DNA of 64,000 nucleotides, from positions 105,964 through 169,963 of the forward strand of contig NZ_QUZU01000011.1 in NCBI RefSeq assembly GCF_004682055.1, written 5' to 3'. The stretch is from Pseudomonas kairouanensis. Lineage in GTDB: Bacteria > Pseudomonadota > Gammaproteobacteria > Pseudomonadales > Pseudomonadaceae. Under the pieces are notes generated by a model. It was not told where the DNA came from and did not search any database. It saw only the letters and a list, made by a program, of their open reading frames with translations. A program made the position numbers and the translations under genes. Every line of letters starts with the position of its first letter. Within the stretch, counting starts at the first letter, position 1. Below are positions 56,066-64,000 of the stretch, in pieces.

Positions 56066-57460
56066 TTAGCGGCTGGCGAGCAAGGCCTGGCCGCGCACCA
56101 CGGCTGCCTTGACCTGCGCCGGCGCAGTCCCGCCAACATGGTTACGTGCATTCACCGAGCCTTCCAGCGTCAGCACTGCGAACACGTCCTGCTCGATCTG
56201 GTCGCTGAACTGACGCAGTTCTTCCAAGCTCATTTCCGCCAGGTCCTTGCCGGTGTCCACGCCGTATTTGACGGCATGGCCGACGATTTCGTGGCAGTCA
56301 CGGAACGGCAGGCCACGGCGCACCAGGTAGTCCGCCAGGTCGGTGGCGGTGGAGAACCCGCGCAGCGCCGCTTCACGCATGATCGCGTGCTTGGGCTTGA
56401 TCGCCGGGATCATGTCGGCAAACGCGCGCAGCGAGTCGCGCAGGGTGTCGGCGGCGTCGAACAGCGGCTCTTTGTCTTCCTGGTTGTCCTTGTTGTAGGC
56501 CAGCGGTTGGCCTTTCATCAGGGTCAGCAGGCCCATCAGCGCGCCGAATACACGGCCGCTTTTGCCACGTACCAGCTCGGGCACGTCGGGGTTTTTCTTT
56601 TGCGGCATGATCGAGCTGCCGGTGCAGAAGCGGTCCGGCAGGTCGATGAACTGGAATTGCGCGCTGGTCCACAGCACCAGCTCTTCGGAGAAACGCGACA
56701 GGTGCATCATCGCGATGCTGGCGGCGGCGCAGAATTCGATGGCGAAGTCACGGTCGGACACGCCGTCCAGGGAGTTGCCGCCCACGGCGTCGAAGCCCAG
56801 CAACTGCGCGGTGTATTCGCGGTCGATCGGGTAGGTGGTGCCGGCCAGTGCGGCGCTGCCCAGGGGCATGCGGTTGGCGCGCTTGCGACAGTCCACCAGG
56901 CGCTCGTAGTCGCGGCTGAGCATTTCGAACCAGGCCAGCAGGTGGTGGCCGAAAGTCACAGGCTGCGCGGTCTGCAGGTGGGTGAAGCCGGGCATGATGG
57001 TGGCCGACTCACGCTCGGCCTGCTCCAGCAGGCCTTTTTGCAGGCGGGTGATTTCGGCCAGGATCAGGTCGATTTCGTCACGGATCCACAGGCGGATATC
57101 AGTGGCGACCTGGTCGTTACGGCTACGGCCAGTGTGCAGTTTCTTGCCGGTCACACCGATACGGTCGGTGAGGCGGGCCTCGATATTCATGTGCACGTCT
57201 TCCAGGTCGACGCGCCAGTCGAACGTACCGGCTTCGATCTCACCGCGGATGGTGGTCAGGCCGTCGATGATGCTGTCGCGCTCGGCATCGGTCAGCACGC
57301 CGACCTTGGCCAGCATCGTCGCGTGGGCGATGGAGCCCATGATGTCGTGGCGGTACAGGCGCTGGTCGAAAGTGACGGAGGCGGTGAAGCGGGCGACGAA
57401 GGCGTCGACGGGTTCACTGAAGCGGCCGCCCCAGGACTGGTTGGTCTTGTCGGTGCTCAT
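56066..57460 (-). CDS. argH: Argininosuccinate lyase
   Basis: A 464-residue enzyme of the fumarase/aspartase superfamily, last step of arginine synthesis. The superfamily signature [17 protein letters not shown] is intact; others are [18 protein letters not shown] and [19 protein letters not shown]. Start [20 protein letters not shown] is canonical. It is divergent from algR with about 500 bases between. Confidence 0.97.
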   Translation of the reverse strand: MSTDKTNQSWGGRFSEPVDAFVARFTASVTFDQRLYRHDIMGSIAHATMLAKVGVLTDAERDSIIDGLTTIRGEIEAGTFDWRVDLEDVHMNIEARLTDRIGVTGKKLHTGRSRNDQVATDIRLWIRDEIDLILAEITRLQKGLLEQAERESATIMPGFTHLQTAQPVTFGHHLLAWFEMLSRDYERLVDCRKRANRMPLGSAALAGTTYPIDREYTAQLLGFDAVGGNSLDGVSDRDFAIEFCAAASIAMMHLSRFSEELVLWTSAQFQFIDLPDRFCTGSSIMPQKKNPDVPELVRGKSGRVFGALMGLLTLMKGQPLAYNKDNQEDKEPLFDAADTLRDSLRAFADMIPAIKPKHAIMREAALRGFSTATDLADYLVRRGLPFRDCHEIVGHAVKYGVDTGKDLAEMSLEELRQFSDQIEQDVFAVLTLEGSVNARNHVGGTAPAQVKAAVVRGQALLASR

Positions 57461-57964
57461 GGATTCGCTCGTGATTGCTTAATAAAGAGGCTTGGAAGTG
57501 TGCCGGCGATAATAACAGGGTTGCCTGCGCAGGCGGTGCTGCGGGTCGTCGGCATTTTTATTTGTGCAAACGATGGCTAAGTGCCTTGCCGTCGATCGCG
57601 TCCGGGACGAGACTGGAGACAGAGGCTTATTGAAACGATATTTGACGATTGAGCAATGCCGTCTCGGTGAGCGTCTACAGTTGGACTGATAGTGTGTGAA
57701 TGCACCAAAGTCGGGTGATGCGGTCAGAACCCAGACTATCCATTTGAAACGGGGGGTATTCGGATTGTGTATCAGCAAACCCTACGACGATGCCCGCAGG
57801 CAGCAGGTCTTGGGCGCTATTGAACAGGTCCGGGTAAATATGGGTGCCGCTGCCAGGGCACTTTTTGCCGCTCGCGCTAGTCTTAGCGTGGATCGCAGTG
57901 ACGCAAGTCACCGCACCTGTCTACGCTATCCTTGTGCGAGACTCACGCAGGAATCCAGCGCAAT
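57461..57964. other. argH-algR intergenic region without algZ/fimS
   Basis: Five hundred bases with no credible gene. The only open frame on the plus strand (57696-57968, 90 residues) runs into algR, lacks a ribosome site and resembles nothing. GTGAC-GCAA-GTCAC (57898-57911) is a small inverted repeat 54 bases before the algR start and may be a regulator site. In P. aeruginosa this place holds fimS/algZ, the kinase partner of AlgR. Confidence 0.6.
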
Positions 57965-58711
57965 ATGAATGTCCTGATCGTTGATGACGAACCCCAAGCC
58001 CGCGAGCGACTGAGCCGTTTGGTCAATGAGCTTGAGGGTTATACAGTCCTTGAACCGAGCGCCACCAACGGCGAAGAGGCGTTGACGCTGATCGACAGCC
58101 TCAAGCCCGATGTGGTGTTGCTCGATATCCGCATGCCGGGCCTCGACGGCCTGCAGGTTGCGGCCCGCCTGAGCGAGCGAGAGTCACCACCGGCCGTGGT
58201 GTTTTGTGCGACCCAGGAAGAGTTTTCCACCGAGACCCTGGACGCCAGCGGTGCCAGCTTCGTAGCCAAGCCGGTGACGGGCGAAGCGCTGCTCAAGGCC
58301 CTCAAGAAGGCCGAGCGGCCCAACCGCATCCAGCTGGCCGCCCTTACCCAACCTGCTGCCCAAAGTGGCAACGGGCCGCGCAGTCATATCAGCGCCCGCA
58401 CCCGCAAAGGCATCGAACTGATCCCGCTGAGCCAGGTGGTCTACTTCATTGCGGACCACAAGTACGTGACCCTGCGTCACGAAGCCGGCGAGGTGCTGCT
58501 CGATGAGCCGCTCAAGGCCCTTGAGGATGAATTTGGCGATCGCTTCGTGCGTATCCACCGCAATGCGCTGGTGGCCCGCGAGCGAATAGAGCGCCTGCAA
58601 CGCACGCCCCTGGGGCACTTCCAGTTATTCCTCAAAGGGCTTAACGGCGATGCCTTGATCGTCAGCCGACGCCATGTGGCCGGTGTGCGCAAAATGATGC
58701 AGCAGCTTTAG
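57965..58711 (+). CDS. algR: LytTR response regulator AlgR
   Basis: A 248-residue response regulator. The receiver domain has VDDEP, the phosphoacceptor Asp54 in VVLLDIRMPGLDGLQ and the conserved lysine in ASFVAKPVTGEAL. The C-terminal LytTR DNA-binding domain shows ISARTRKGIELIPLSQVVYF, DRFVRIHRNALVARERIERL and DALIVSRRHVAGVRKMMQQL. AlgR controls alginate, twitching and virulence genes in P. aeruginosa. The ATG at 57965 gives the family length. Its usual sensor gene is not upstream. Confidence 0.95.
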   Translation: MNVLIVDDEPQARERLSRLVNELEGYTVLEPSATNGEEALTLIDSLKPDVVLLDIRMPGLDGLQVAARLSERESPPAVVFCATQEEFSTETLDASGASFVAKPVTGEALLKALKKAERPNRIQLAALTQPAAQSGNGPRSHISARTRKGIELIPLSQVVYFIADHKYVTLRHEAGEVLLDEPLKALEDEFGDRFVRIHRNALVARERIERLQRTPLGHFQLFLKGLNGDALIVSRRHVAGVRKMMQQL

Positions 58712-58849
58712 CCCGAGCGCTTTTGCCGCACCTGCATTGCTTATCCCGGTGCGACGCGGCCAGGGAGGCCCCGCACTTGCTGATTCAAATCAAAGCGTAT
58801 TTGGCTGAGCTGTTATTATCTGCCGTATCTATTCAGTACGGATTGATCC

Positions 58850-59791
58850 ATGTCCTCTCGCGAAATCCGCATCGCCACCCGTAAAAGCGCCCTGGCCTTG
58901 TGGCAGGCCGAATACGTCAAAGCACGCCTTGAGCAGGCCCATCCGGGCCTTACGGTGTCCCTGGTGCCCATGGTCAGTCGCGGCGACAAGCTGCTGGACT
59001 CGCCGCTGTCGAAGATCGGCGGCAAGGGTTTGTTCGTCAAGGAACTGGAAACCGCACTGCTGGAAAACGAAGCCGACATCGCCGTGCATTCGATGAAAGA
59101 CGTGCCCATGGACTTCCCCGAAGGCCTGGGCCTTTTTTGTATCTGCGAGCGCGAAGACCCTCGCGATGCCTTCGTTTCCAATACCTACGCTTCCCTGGAT
59201 GATCTGCCCCTGGGCAGTATTGTCGGCACCTCCAGCCTGCGTCGCCAGGCTCAGCTACTGACTCGCCGACCCGACCTGCAGATCCGCTTCCTGCGCGGCA
59301 ACGTCAACACCCGCTTGGCCAAGCTCGACGCCGGTGAGTATGACGCGATCATTCTCGCCGCGGCCGGCCTGATCCGCCTGGGCTTTGAAGACCGCATCAC
59401 CTCGGCCATCAGTGTCGAGGACAGCTTGCCGGCAGGCGGACAGGGCGCGGTGGGCATCGAATGCCGCACCGCCGACACCGAGATCCAGGCCCTGCTCAAA
59501 CCCCTCGACCACCACGACACTGAAGTGCGCGTCACGGCCGAACGTGCCCTGAACAAACACCTCAACGGCGGCTGCCAGGTTCCGATCGCGTGCTACGCCG
59601 TGCTGGAAGGTGAAAACCTGTGGCTGCGTGGCCTGGTGGGCGACCCCGACGGCGGCACCCTGTTGACCGCCGAAGTACGCGGGCCGCAGCGTGATGCCAC
59701 GGCCCTGGGTATTCAGGTGGCCGAGGAACTGCTGGATAAGGGCGCGGGCGCTATCCTGCAGAAAGTCTATGGCGAGGCCGGCCCGCAGTGA
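58850..59791 (+). CDS. hemC: Porphobilinogen deaminase
   Basis: A 313-residue hydroxymethylbilane synthase of haem synthesis. Family blocks: [49 protein letters not shown] and the dipyrromethane-attaching cysteine in [13 protein letters not shown]. It is the first gene of hemC-hemD-hemX-hemY; its last four bases overlap the GTG start of hemD. Confidence 0.97.
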   Translation: MSSREIRIATRKSALALWQAEYVKARLEQAHPGLTVSLVPMVSRGDKLLDSPLSKIGGKGLFVKELETALLENEADIAVHSMKDVPMDFPEGLGLFCICEREDPRDAFVSNTYASLDDLPLGSIVGTSSLRRQAQLLTRRPDLQIRFLRGNVNTRLAKLDAGEYDAIILAAAGLIRLGFEDRITSAISVEDSLPAGGQGAVGIECRTADTEIQALLKPLDHHDTEVRVTAERALNKHLNGGCQVPIACYAVLEGENLWLRGLVGDPDGGTLLTAEVRGPQRDATALGIQVAEELLDKGAGAILQKVYGEAGPQ

Positions 59792-60537
59792 CCCAATGGC
59801 GAGTGCTGCTGACGCGGCCTGCCGAGGAGTCGGCGACCCTGGCGGCGTCGCTTTCACAGGCCGGTATTTTCAGCAGCAGTCTGCCGTTGTTGGACATCGA
59901 GCCGCTTCCAGTCACGCCTGGGCAGCAGGCGGTTTTTCATGACCTTGGCCGCTATTGCGCGGTGATCGTGGTGAGCAAGCCTGCCGCGCGCCTGGCGGTG
60001 CAGCAGTTGAACCAGGCCTGGCCGCATACGCCATGGTTCAGCGTCGGTGCCGCTACCGCGCAGGTATTGGCTGATCACGGCCTCACCGTTCACTATCCTT
60101 TCTCTGGCGATGACAGCGAGGCCTTGCTTCAATTGCCCGCGTTGCGCGAGGCTATCGCACGCCCCGGTGCGCGGGTGTTGATCCTGCGCGGCGAGGGCGG
60201 GCGCGAGCTGCTGGCTGAGCGTTTGCGTGAGCAAGGTGCTAGTGTCGACTACCTGGAGTTGTACCGTCGTTTCCTTCCGGCCTACGACGCCGGGGTGCTG
60301 ATGCAACGCATCCAGTTGGAACGCCTGAACGGCCTGGTGGTCAGCAGTGGGCAGGGTTTTATGAACCTGCAGGCCTTGGCCGGCGCCGATTGGCCCCAGG
60401 TGGCGCAGTTGCCGTTGTTCGTGCCCAGCCCGCGAGTCCAGGAGATGGCGCAGGCTGCTGGTGCAGAAAAAGTTGTGGATTGTCGTGGTGCAAGTGCCAC
60501 GGCTTTGTTAGTGGCGTTGCGTAGCACGACCTTTTAA
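59788..60537 (+). CDS. hemD: Uroporphyrinogen-III synthase
   Basis: A 249-residue HemD that closes hydroxymethylbilane into uroporphyrinogen III. The family is weakly conserved; visible marks are [64 protein letters not shown] and [14 protein letters not shown]. Start is GTG at 59788, overlapping hemC, which points to translational coupling. Confidence 0.94.
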   Translation: MTQWRVLLTRPAEESATLAASLSQAGIFSSSLPLLDIEPLPVTPGQQAVFHDLGRYCAVIVVSKPAARLAVQQLNQAWPHTPWFSVGAATAQVLADHGLTVHYPFSGDDSEALLQLPALREAIARPGARVLILRGEGGRELLAERLREQGASVDYLELYRRFLPAYDAGVLMQRIQLERLNGLVVSSGQGFMNLQALAGADWPQVAQLPLFVPSPRVQEMAQAAGAEKVVDCRGASATALLVALRSTTF

Positions 60538-60578
60538 GGAAGGCCGCCGCCACTCTCTGATACGCAAAGGACGGATAC

Positions 60579-61691
60579 GTGAGCGAAACAGCCTTGCCTA
60601 AAGATGAAACCCAACCCGCACTCGATGCGCCGGTTGAGTCACCGGTCACCACGCCGCGCCGTGGCAATGGCCTGGCAATCGTCGCCTTGCTGCTGGGCGC
60701 TGCCGGGGTCGCCGCTGGCGGGTGGGGGATCTGGCAGGTCCGCGCCCTGCAAGCGAGCAGCCAGCAGCAACTGGGCCAGGTGCGGACGCTGGATGACCAA
60801 GCCCAGTCCCTCAAGCAGAGCCAGCAGCAACTGGCGGCACGCCTGGCCCAGTTGCCGGGAGCCGATGAGCTGGAGGAGCGCCGCCGGCTGGTCGCCCAAC
60901 TGCAAGGTGATCAACAACGCCTGAGCCAGCGCCTGGAGACCGTGCTGGGTGCCAGTCGCCAGGACTGGCGCTTGGCTGAAGCCGAGCACCTGATTCGTTT
61001 GGCGAGCCTGCGCCTGTCTGCGCTGCAAGATATCAATAGCGCCCAGTCGCTGGTGCAGGGGGCCGACGAGATTCTTCGCGAGCAAAGCGACCCAGGCTCC
61101 TACGCCGCCCGCGAGCAATTGGCCAAGAGTCTGGCCGCGCTGCGCAGCACCGAGCAGCCGGACCGTACTGGCCTGTACCTGCAATTGGCCGCGCTGCGTG
61201 ACCAGGTGGTGCAGCTGGCAGCCATCGCGCCTGAGTACCAGTTGACCGAGCCCGCGTCACAAGGACGCCCGACCACGGATACCGACAGCCGCTGGAGCCA
61301 GTGGTGGGAGCAGATTTCCCGATACTTCCGGATTGACTTCAACCCTGACGACAACATCCGTCCGCTGCTGGCTGGCCAAGGCCTGAACCAGGTGCGCCTG
61401 GCCCTGAGCCTGGCCCTGGAGCAGGCGCAATGGGCCGCGCTCAATGGTGAGTCGGCGGTGTATAGCCGCTCCCTTGGCGAAGCGCGCAGTGTGTTGCAGG
61501 ACAACTTCAACCAGGACAACCCGCAGAGCAAGGCGATGCTGGCACGTATTGCCGAGCTTGAGCCCAAGGCCGTGTCCGTGGTGACGCCGGACCTGGCCGC
61601 GAGCCTGGCGGCCGTGCAGGCGTACCTGGAGCGTCGGCATCTCTCTGCCGATGAAGCCAAGGCGGCGGCCACGCCGGCCAAGCAGGAGTAG
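60579..61691 (+). CDS. hemX: HemX-like membrane protein
   Basis: A 370-residue protein of the HemX family, often labelled uroporphyrinogen-III C-methyltransferase though it lacks methyltransferase motifs. A short cytoplasmic start, one membrane helix (LAIVALLLGAAGVAAGGWGI) and a long coiled coil (TLDDQAQSLKQSQQQLAARL, RLVAQLQGDQQRLSQRL). C-terminal part QDWRLAEAEHLIRLASLRLS is conserved. It probably aids a haem-enzyme complex at the membrane. GTG start at 60579 with AAAGGACGG ahead. Confidence 0.9.
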   Translation: MSETALPKDETQPALDAPVESPVTTPRRGNGLAIVALLLGAAGVAAGGWGIWQVRALQASSQQQLGQVRTLDDQAQSLKQSQQQLAARLAQLPGADELEERRRLVAQLQGDQQRLSQRLETVLGASRQDWRLAEAEHLIRLASLRLSALQDINSAQSLVQGADEILREQSDPGSYAAREQLAKSLAALRSTEQPDRTGLYLQLAALRDQVVQLAAIAPEYQLTEPASQGRPTTDTDSRWSQWWEQISRYFRIDFNPDDNIRPLLAGQGLNQVRLALSLALEQAQWAALNGESAVYSRSLGEARSVLQDNFNQDNPQSKAMLARIAELEPKAVSVVTPDLAASLAAVQAYLERRHLSADEAKAAATPAKQE

Positions 61692-61696
61692 AACCG

Positions 61697-62938
61697 ATGA
61701 AGCGTTTCTATGTGATCCTGGTGCTGGTGATTGCAATCGCGCTGGCACTGGCCGTGGGCATTTCGAAACACACAGGCTACGTGCTGATTACCTACCCCCA
61801 TGTGCTGCACTACGAGTCGAGCCTGTGGGCGACGTTGGTGGCGGTGTTTGCCATCGGCCTGGCGATCTACCTGGTTCGCGTGCTGCTGAGCCTGGTGACC
61901 GCGTCGGGTGGCGTGGTCAACCCGTGGTCGCGGCGCAACCGCAGCCGCCGTGTTCAGATCGCTATCGAGCAGGGCCAGATGGACCTCGCCGAAGGCCGCT
62001 GGGCCAGCGCCGAGCGCCATCTGCACCGTGCTGCCGAGGCGGAGCGCCAGCCACTGCTGTACTACCTCGGTGCGGCCAGGGCGGCCAATGAGCAGGGGCG
62101 CTATGAAGAGTCCGATGGTTTGCTTGAGCGAGCACTGGAGCGTCAGCCTCAGGCCGAACTGGCCATCGCCTTGAGCCATGCGCAGCTGCAGTTGGACCGC
62201 GGCGATACCGACGGCGCGCTGACCACCTTGCAGGCCATGCACGAGCGCCATCCCCATAACGCTCAGGTGTTGCGTCAGTTGCAGCGCCTGCATCAACAGC
62301 GGGGCGACTGGTCGTCAGTGATTCGCCTGTTGCCGGAGTTGCGCAAGGACAAGGTGCTGCCTGCCAGCGAACTGGCTGAGCTGGAACGCCGTGCCTGGGG
62401 TGAAAACCTGAGCCTGGCGGCCCAGCGCGAAGAGCAGGGCGAAGCAAGCCTGCAGTCCCTGGAGCGGGCCTGGCAGCAACTCACTTCCGCCCAGCGCCAG
62501 GAACCGCAACTGGTGCTGGCCTATGCCGAGCAACTGCGTCAGTTGGGTGCCGATGCCAAGGCCGAGGAGGCGCTACGTGGTGCGATCAAGCGCGATTACG
62601 ACAGCCACCTCATCCGTCTCTACGGCCTGCTGCGCGGTGCTGATCCGGCGCGGCAATTGAAATTTGCCGAAGGTTGGCTCAAGGACCATCCCGCCGATGC
62701 CAGCCTGCTGCTGACGTTGGGTCGGTTGTGCCTGCAAAACAGCTTGTGGGGCAAGGCGCGGGACTATCTGGAAAGCAGCCTGCATGTACAGCGCAACCCT
62801 GAGGCCTGTGCCGAGTTGGCGCGTCTGCTTGCCCAGTTGGGCGACACTGAGCGCAGCAACCAGTTGTTCCAGGAGGGGCTGGGGTTGTTGGATAGCCGCT
62901 TGCTGGCTTCGCCTCTGCCTATTCCTGCTCGGGTTTGA
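61697..62938 (+). CDS. hemY: HemY-like membrane protein with TPR repeats
   Basis: A 413-residue protein with two N-terminal membrane helices (FYVILVLVIAIALALAVGIS and LWATLVAVFAIGLAIYLVRV) and a cytoplasmic TPR-like domain (GRWASAERHLHRAAEAERQP, NPEACAELARLLAQLGDTER). HemY is always encoded after HemX in gamma-proteobacteria; its role in haem synthesis is unclear and it is unrelated to the Gram-positive HemY oxidase. It follows hemX by 5 bases and ends the operon. Confidence 0.93.
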   Translation: MKRFYVILVLVIAIALALAVGISKHTGYVLITYPHVLHYESSLWATLVAVFAIGLAIYLVRVLLSLVTASGGVVNPWSRRNRSRRVQIAIEQGQMDLAEGRWASAERHLHRAAEAERQPLLYYLGAARAANEQGRYEESDGLLERALERQPQAELAIALSHAQLQLDRGDTDGALTTLQAMHERHPHNAQVLRQLQRLHQQRGDWSSVIRLLPELRKDKVLPASELAELERRAWGENLSLAAQREEQGEASLQSLERAWQQLTSAQRQEPQLVLAYAEQLRQLGADAKAEEALRGAIKRDYDSHLIRLYGLLRGADPARQLKFAEGWLKDHPADASLLLTLGRLCLQNSLWGKARDYLESSLHVQRNPEACAELARLLAQLGDTERSNQLFQEGLGLLDSRLLASPLPIPARV

Positions 62939-62991
62939 GGTAGGAAAGTGTCCGAGGGTAGGTTCAGAAGTGTCTGACCATTACTCCTCTT

Positions 62992-63025
62992 GGGCCCCTA
63001 TGGATAAGGGGCCCGGCGGCTTTTT
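62992..63025 (+). terminator. Terminator after hemY
   Basis: GGGCCCCT, 7-base loop, AGGGGCCC, then CGGCGGCTTTTTC. A perfect 8-bp GC stem 54 bases past the hemY stop; the T run is nine bases further on, so efficiency is uncertain. Nothing else is seen in the 238-base gap. Confidence 0.6.
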
Positions 63026-63176
63026 CGGCAGAGTCCTACGTTCCTTTTCGTGAAGTCTTCCAGTTTCTGATGGGATGTCCTTACGTTGTCGCGGAAATGT
63101 CTGGTCCAGTGCTTATTGAAAGGAGTCAGGCCTTTCCTCTACCGTAGCGGCCTATCTTTCGCGATGCGGATAAAGC

Positions 63177-63698
63177 ATGTCTTTGGCCCCTTCACGCTCA
63201 TTATTTTTCCTTGCGTTCATGGCGGGTGCGCTTACGTTGGGAGCGTCTTTTTATCTTGAATTCGGCGCCTCTTTGCGCCCGTGTTTCCTGTGCCAGCTGC
63301 AACGGATCTTGCTGGCGGCCTTTGCGCTGATCAATCTGCTCGGCGCCCTCCACAACCCTCGCAATTGGGCCGCCTACGTCTATGGGCTGGCGAGCATGGC
63401 CTGCGCCGCGCTCGGCGCCATTACGGCCGTACGCCAGGTGCTGCTGCAAAATGTCGCGCCTGACCAGGTAGGTGACTGCTGGCCCAGCCTGCACTACATG
63501 ATCGAAAACCTGTCGTTCTGGCAGGCGTTGCAATTGACCCTCAAAGGGACTGTCGACTGCGCGGAACTCAACTGGACCTTGTTTGACCTAAGCTTGCCTG
63601 AGTGGAGCCTGTTGTTCTTCGTGGGGATGTTGATCCTTGGCATCCTGCAGTTTTCGCGGCTGCTGTTGAGCAGGCATTTTCGCCCGACAAGCCACTAA
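63177..63698 (+). CDS. dsbH: DsbB-family disulfide oxidoreductase (DsbH)
   Basis: A 173-residue inner-membrane protein with four hydrophobic helices. The periplasmic redox pair is LRPCFLCQLQRILLA (CFLC) and the second pair lies in DQVGDCWPSLHYM and KGTVDCAELNWTLF. DsbB enzymes reoxidise DsbA and pass electrons to quinone. Pseudomonas has two DsbB proteins; the gene next to hem and algQ is DsbH, by order. Start codon ATG at 63177. Confidence 0.92.
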   Translation: MSLAPSRSLFFLAFMAGALTLGASFYLEFGASLRPCFLCQLQRILLAAFALINLLGALHNPRNWAAYVYGLASMACAALGAITAVRQVLLQNVAPDQVGDCWPSLHYMIENLSFWQALQLTLKGTVDCAELNWTLFDLSLPEWSLLFFVGMLILGILQFSRLLLSRHFRPTSH

Positions 63699-63906
63699 AC
63701 ACAGGGCAAGATTTGTAGGACGGGATTAAACACTTGTATGAACTTTCTCTCCTGCGTACCTTGAAGCCATAGGCATGCGGGCATAATCTGGCCCGCACAT
63801 GTCGTCGAAACCGTTTGTCAGACGCGGCCTTGTCCGGCTGCCGCTTATCCTTGAAGTGTTGCGCGGGCACCAGGCGGCAGCGCCCCTATAGGGAAGAGAG
63901 ATCATC

Positions 63907-64000
63907 ATGCTGGAAAGTTGTCAGAATGCTCAGGAACGCTGGGGTGGGGTGCACAAGCTCATCGACAGATGGCTGCTGGAGCGCCACGAACTGATTCAGG
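63907..64000 (+). CDS. algQ: AlgQ (Rsd) anti-sigma-70 factor, N-terminal part
   Basis: Cut by the window edge; 31 residues visible, [20 protein letters not shown] then [11 protein letters not shown], matching the start of AlgQ/Rsd. AlgQ binds sigma-70 and influences alginate and iron genes. GGGAAGAG precedes the ATG. Its C-terminal part is outside the window. Confidence 0.9.
   Translation, partial: MLESCQNAQERWGGVHKLIDRWLLERHELIQ

Noticed and set aside
57696..57968. 90-residue frame before algR, possible algZ remnant
   Set aside because: No resemblance to histidine-kinase motifs, no ribosome site, and it runs into the algR start.

Overview
The window is a 64-kb chromosomal segment of a Pseudomonas, most likely of the P. 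fluorescens group. The evidence is gene order (argB-algC-dut-coaBC-radC at one end, cyaA, argH, algR, hemCDXY, dsbH and algQ at the other), which from memory follows the PA5323-to-PA5255 stretch of P. aeruginosa. Further support comes from high GC, Pseudomonas-specific genes (algC, algR, algQ, sutA) and several REP-type inverted repeats beginning GTGGGAG.

Layout. 1-4,658: argB (cut by the window edge), algC, dut and coaBC on the minus strand, with radC divergent. 4,687-7,193: a peptide-type ABC binding protein and the rpmB-rpmG ribosomal operon. 7,210-20,600: an amine and amino-acid catabolism block with a cupin, an aldehyde dehydrogenase of the kauB/puuC type, an MFS exporter, a phospholipase-D-like lipoprotein, a MocR regulator, a glutamylputrescine-oxidase-like flavoprotein, an Lrp regulator with dadA-ridA-dadX, an XRE-cupin regulator and a lipoprotein cytochrome c. 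20,738-32,047: an acetyl-CoA hydrolase/transferase, xpt, rep, a GGDEF-EAL protein, a MATE pump, a LysR regulator and a chemoreceptor.

32,125-42,107: comM (yifB) is split by an 8.49-kb, AT-richer mobile element. A 12-bp direct repeat at 32,978-32,989 and 41,464-41,475 marks the junctions. Joining the two halves restores an in-frame 498-codon gene; the insertion lies just before the Walker A loop. The element carries a large serine integrase next to its right end, a second small serine recombinase, a phage-like replication protein of the YagK/inovirus Gp2 type, two XRE regulators, a DnaQ-BRCT exonuclease, an envelope protein pair and a retron-like operon. That operon has a structured, probably noncoding leader with its own promoter, a 62-residue hydrophobic protein, an XRE protein and a reverse transcriptase with the retron hallmarks NAxxH, YxDD and VTG. 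It is the most interesting system here and a strong candidate for phage defence.

42,260-64,000 returns to core genome: ubiK, sigma-54-controlled glnK-amtB, sutA, a lysine/recombination operon (lppL-lysA-dapF-DUF484-xerC-HAD), cyaY, rnk, cyaA, argH, algR, hemC-hemD-hemX-hemY, dsbH and the start of algQ. No algZ/fimS kinase gene lies between argH and algR. No tRNA, rRNA or CRISPR array was seen.
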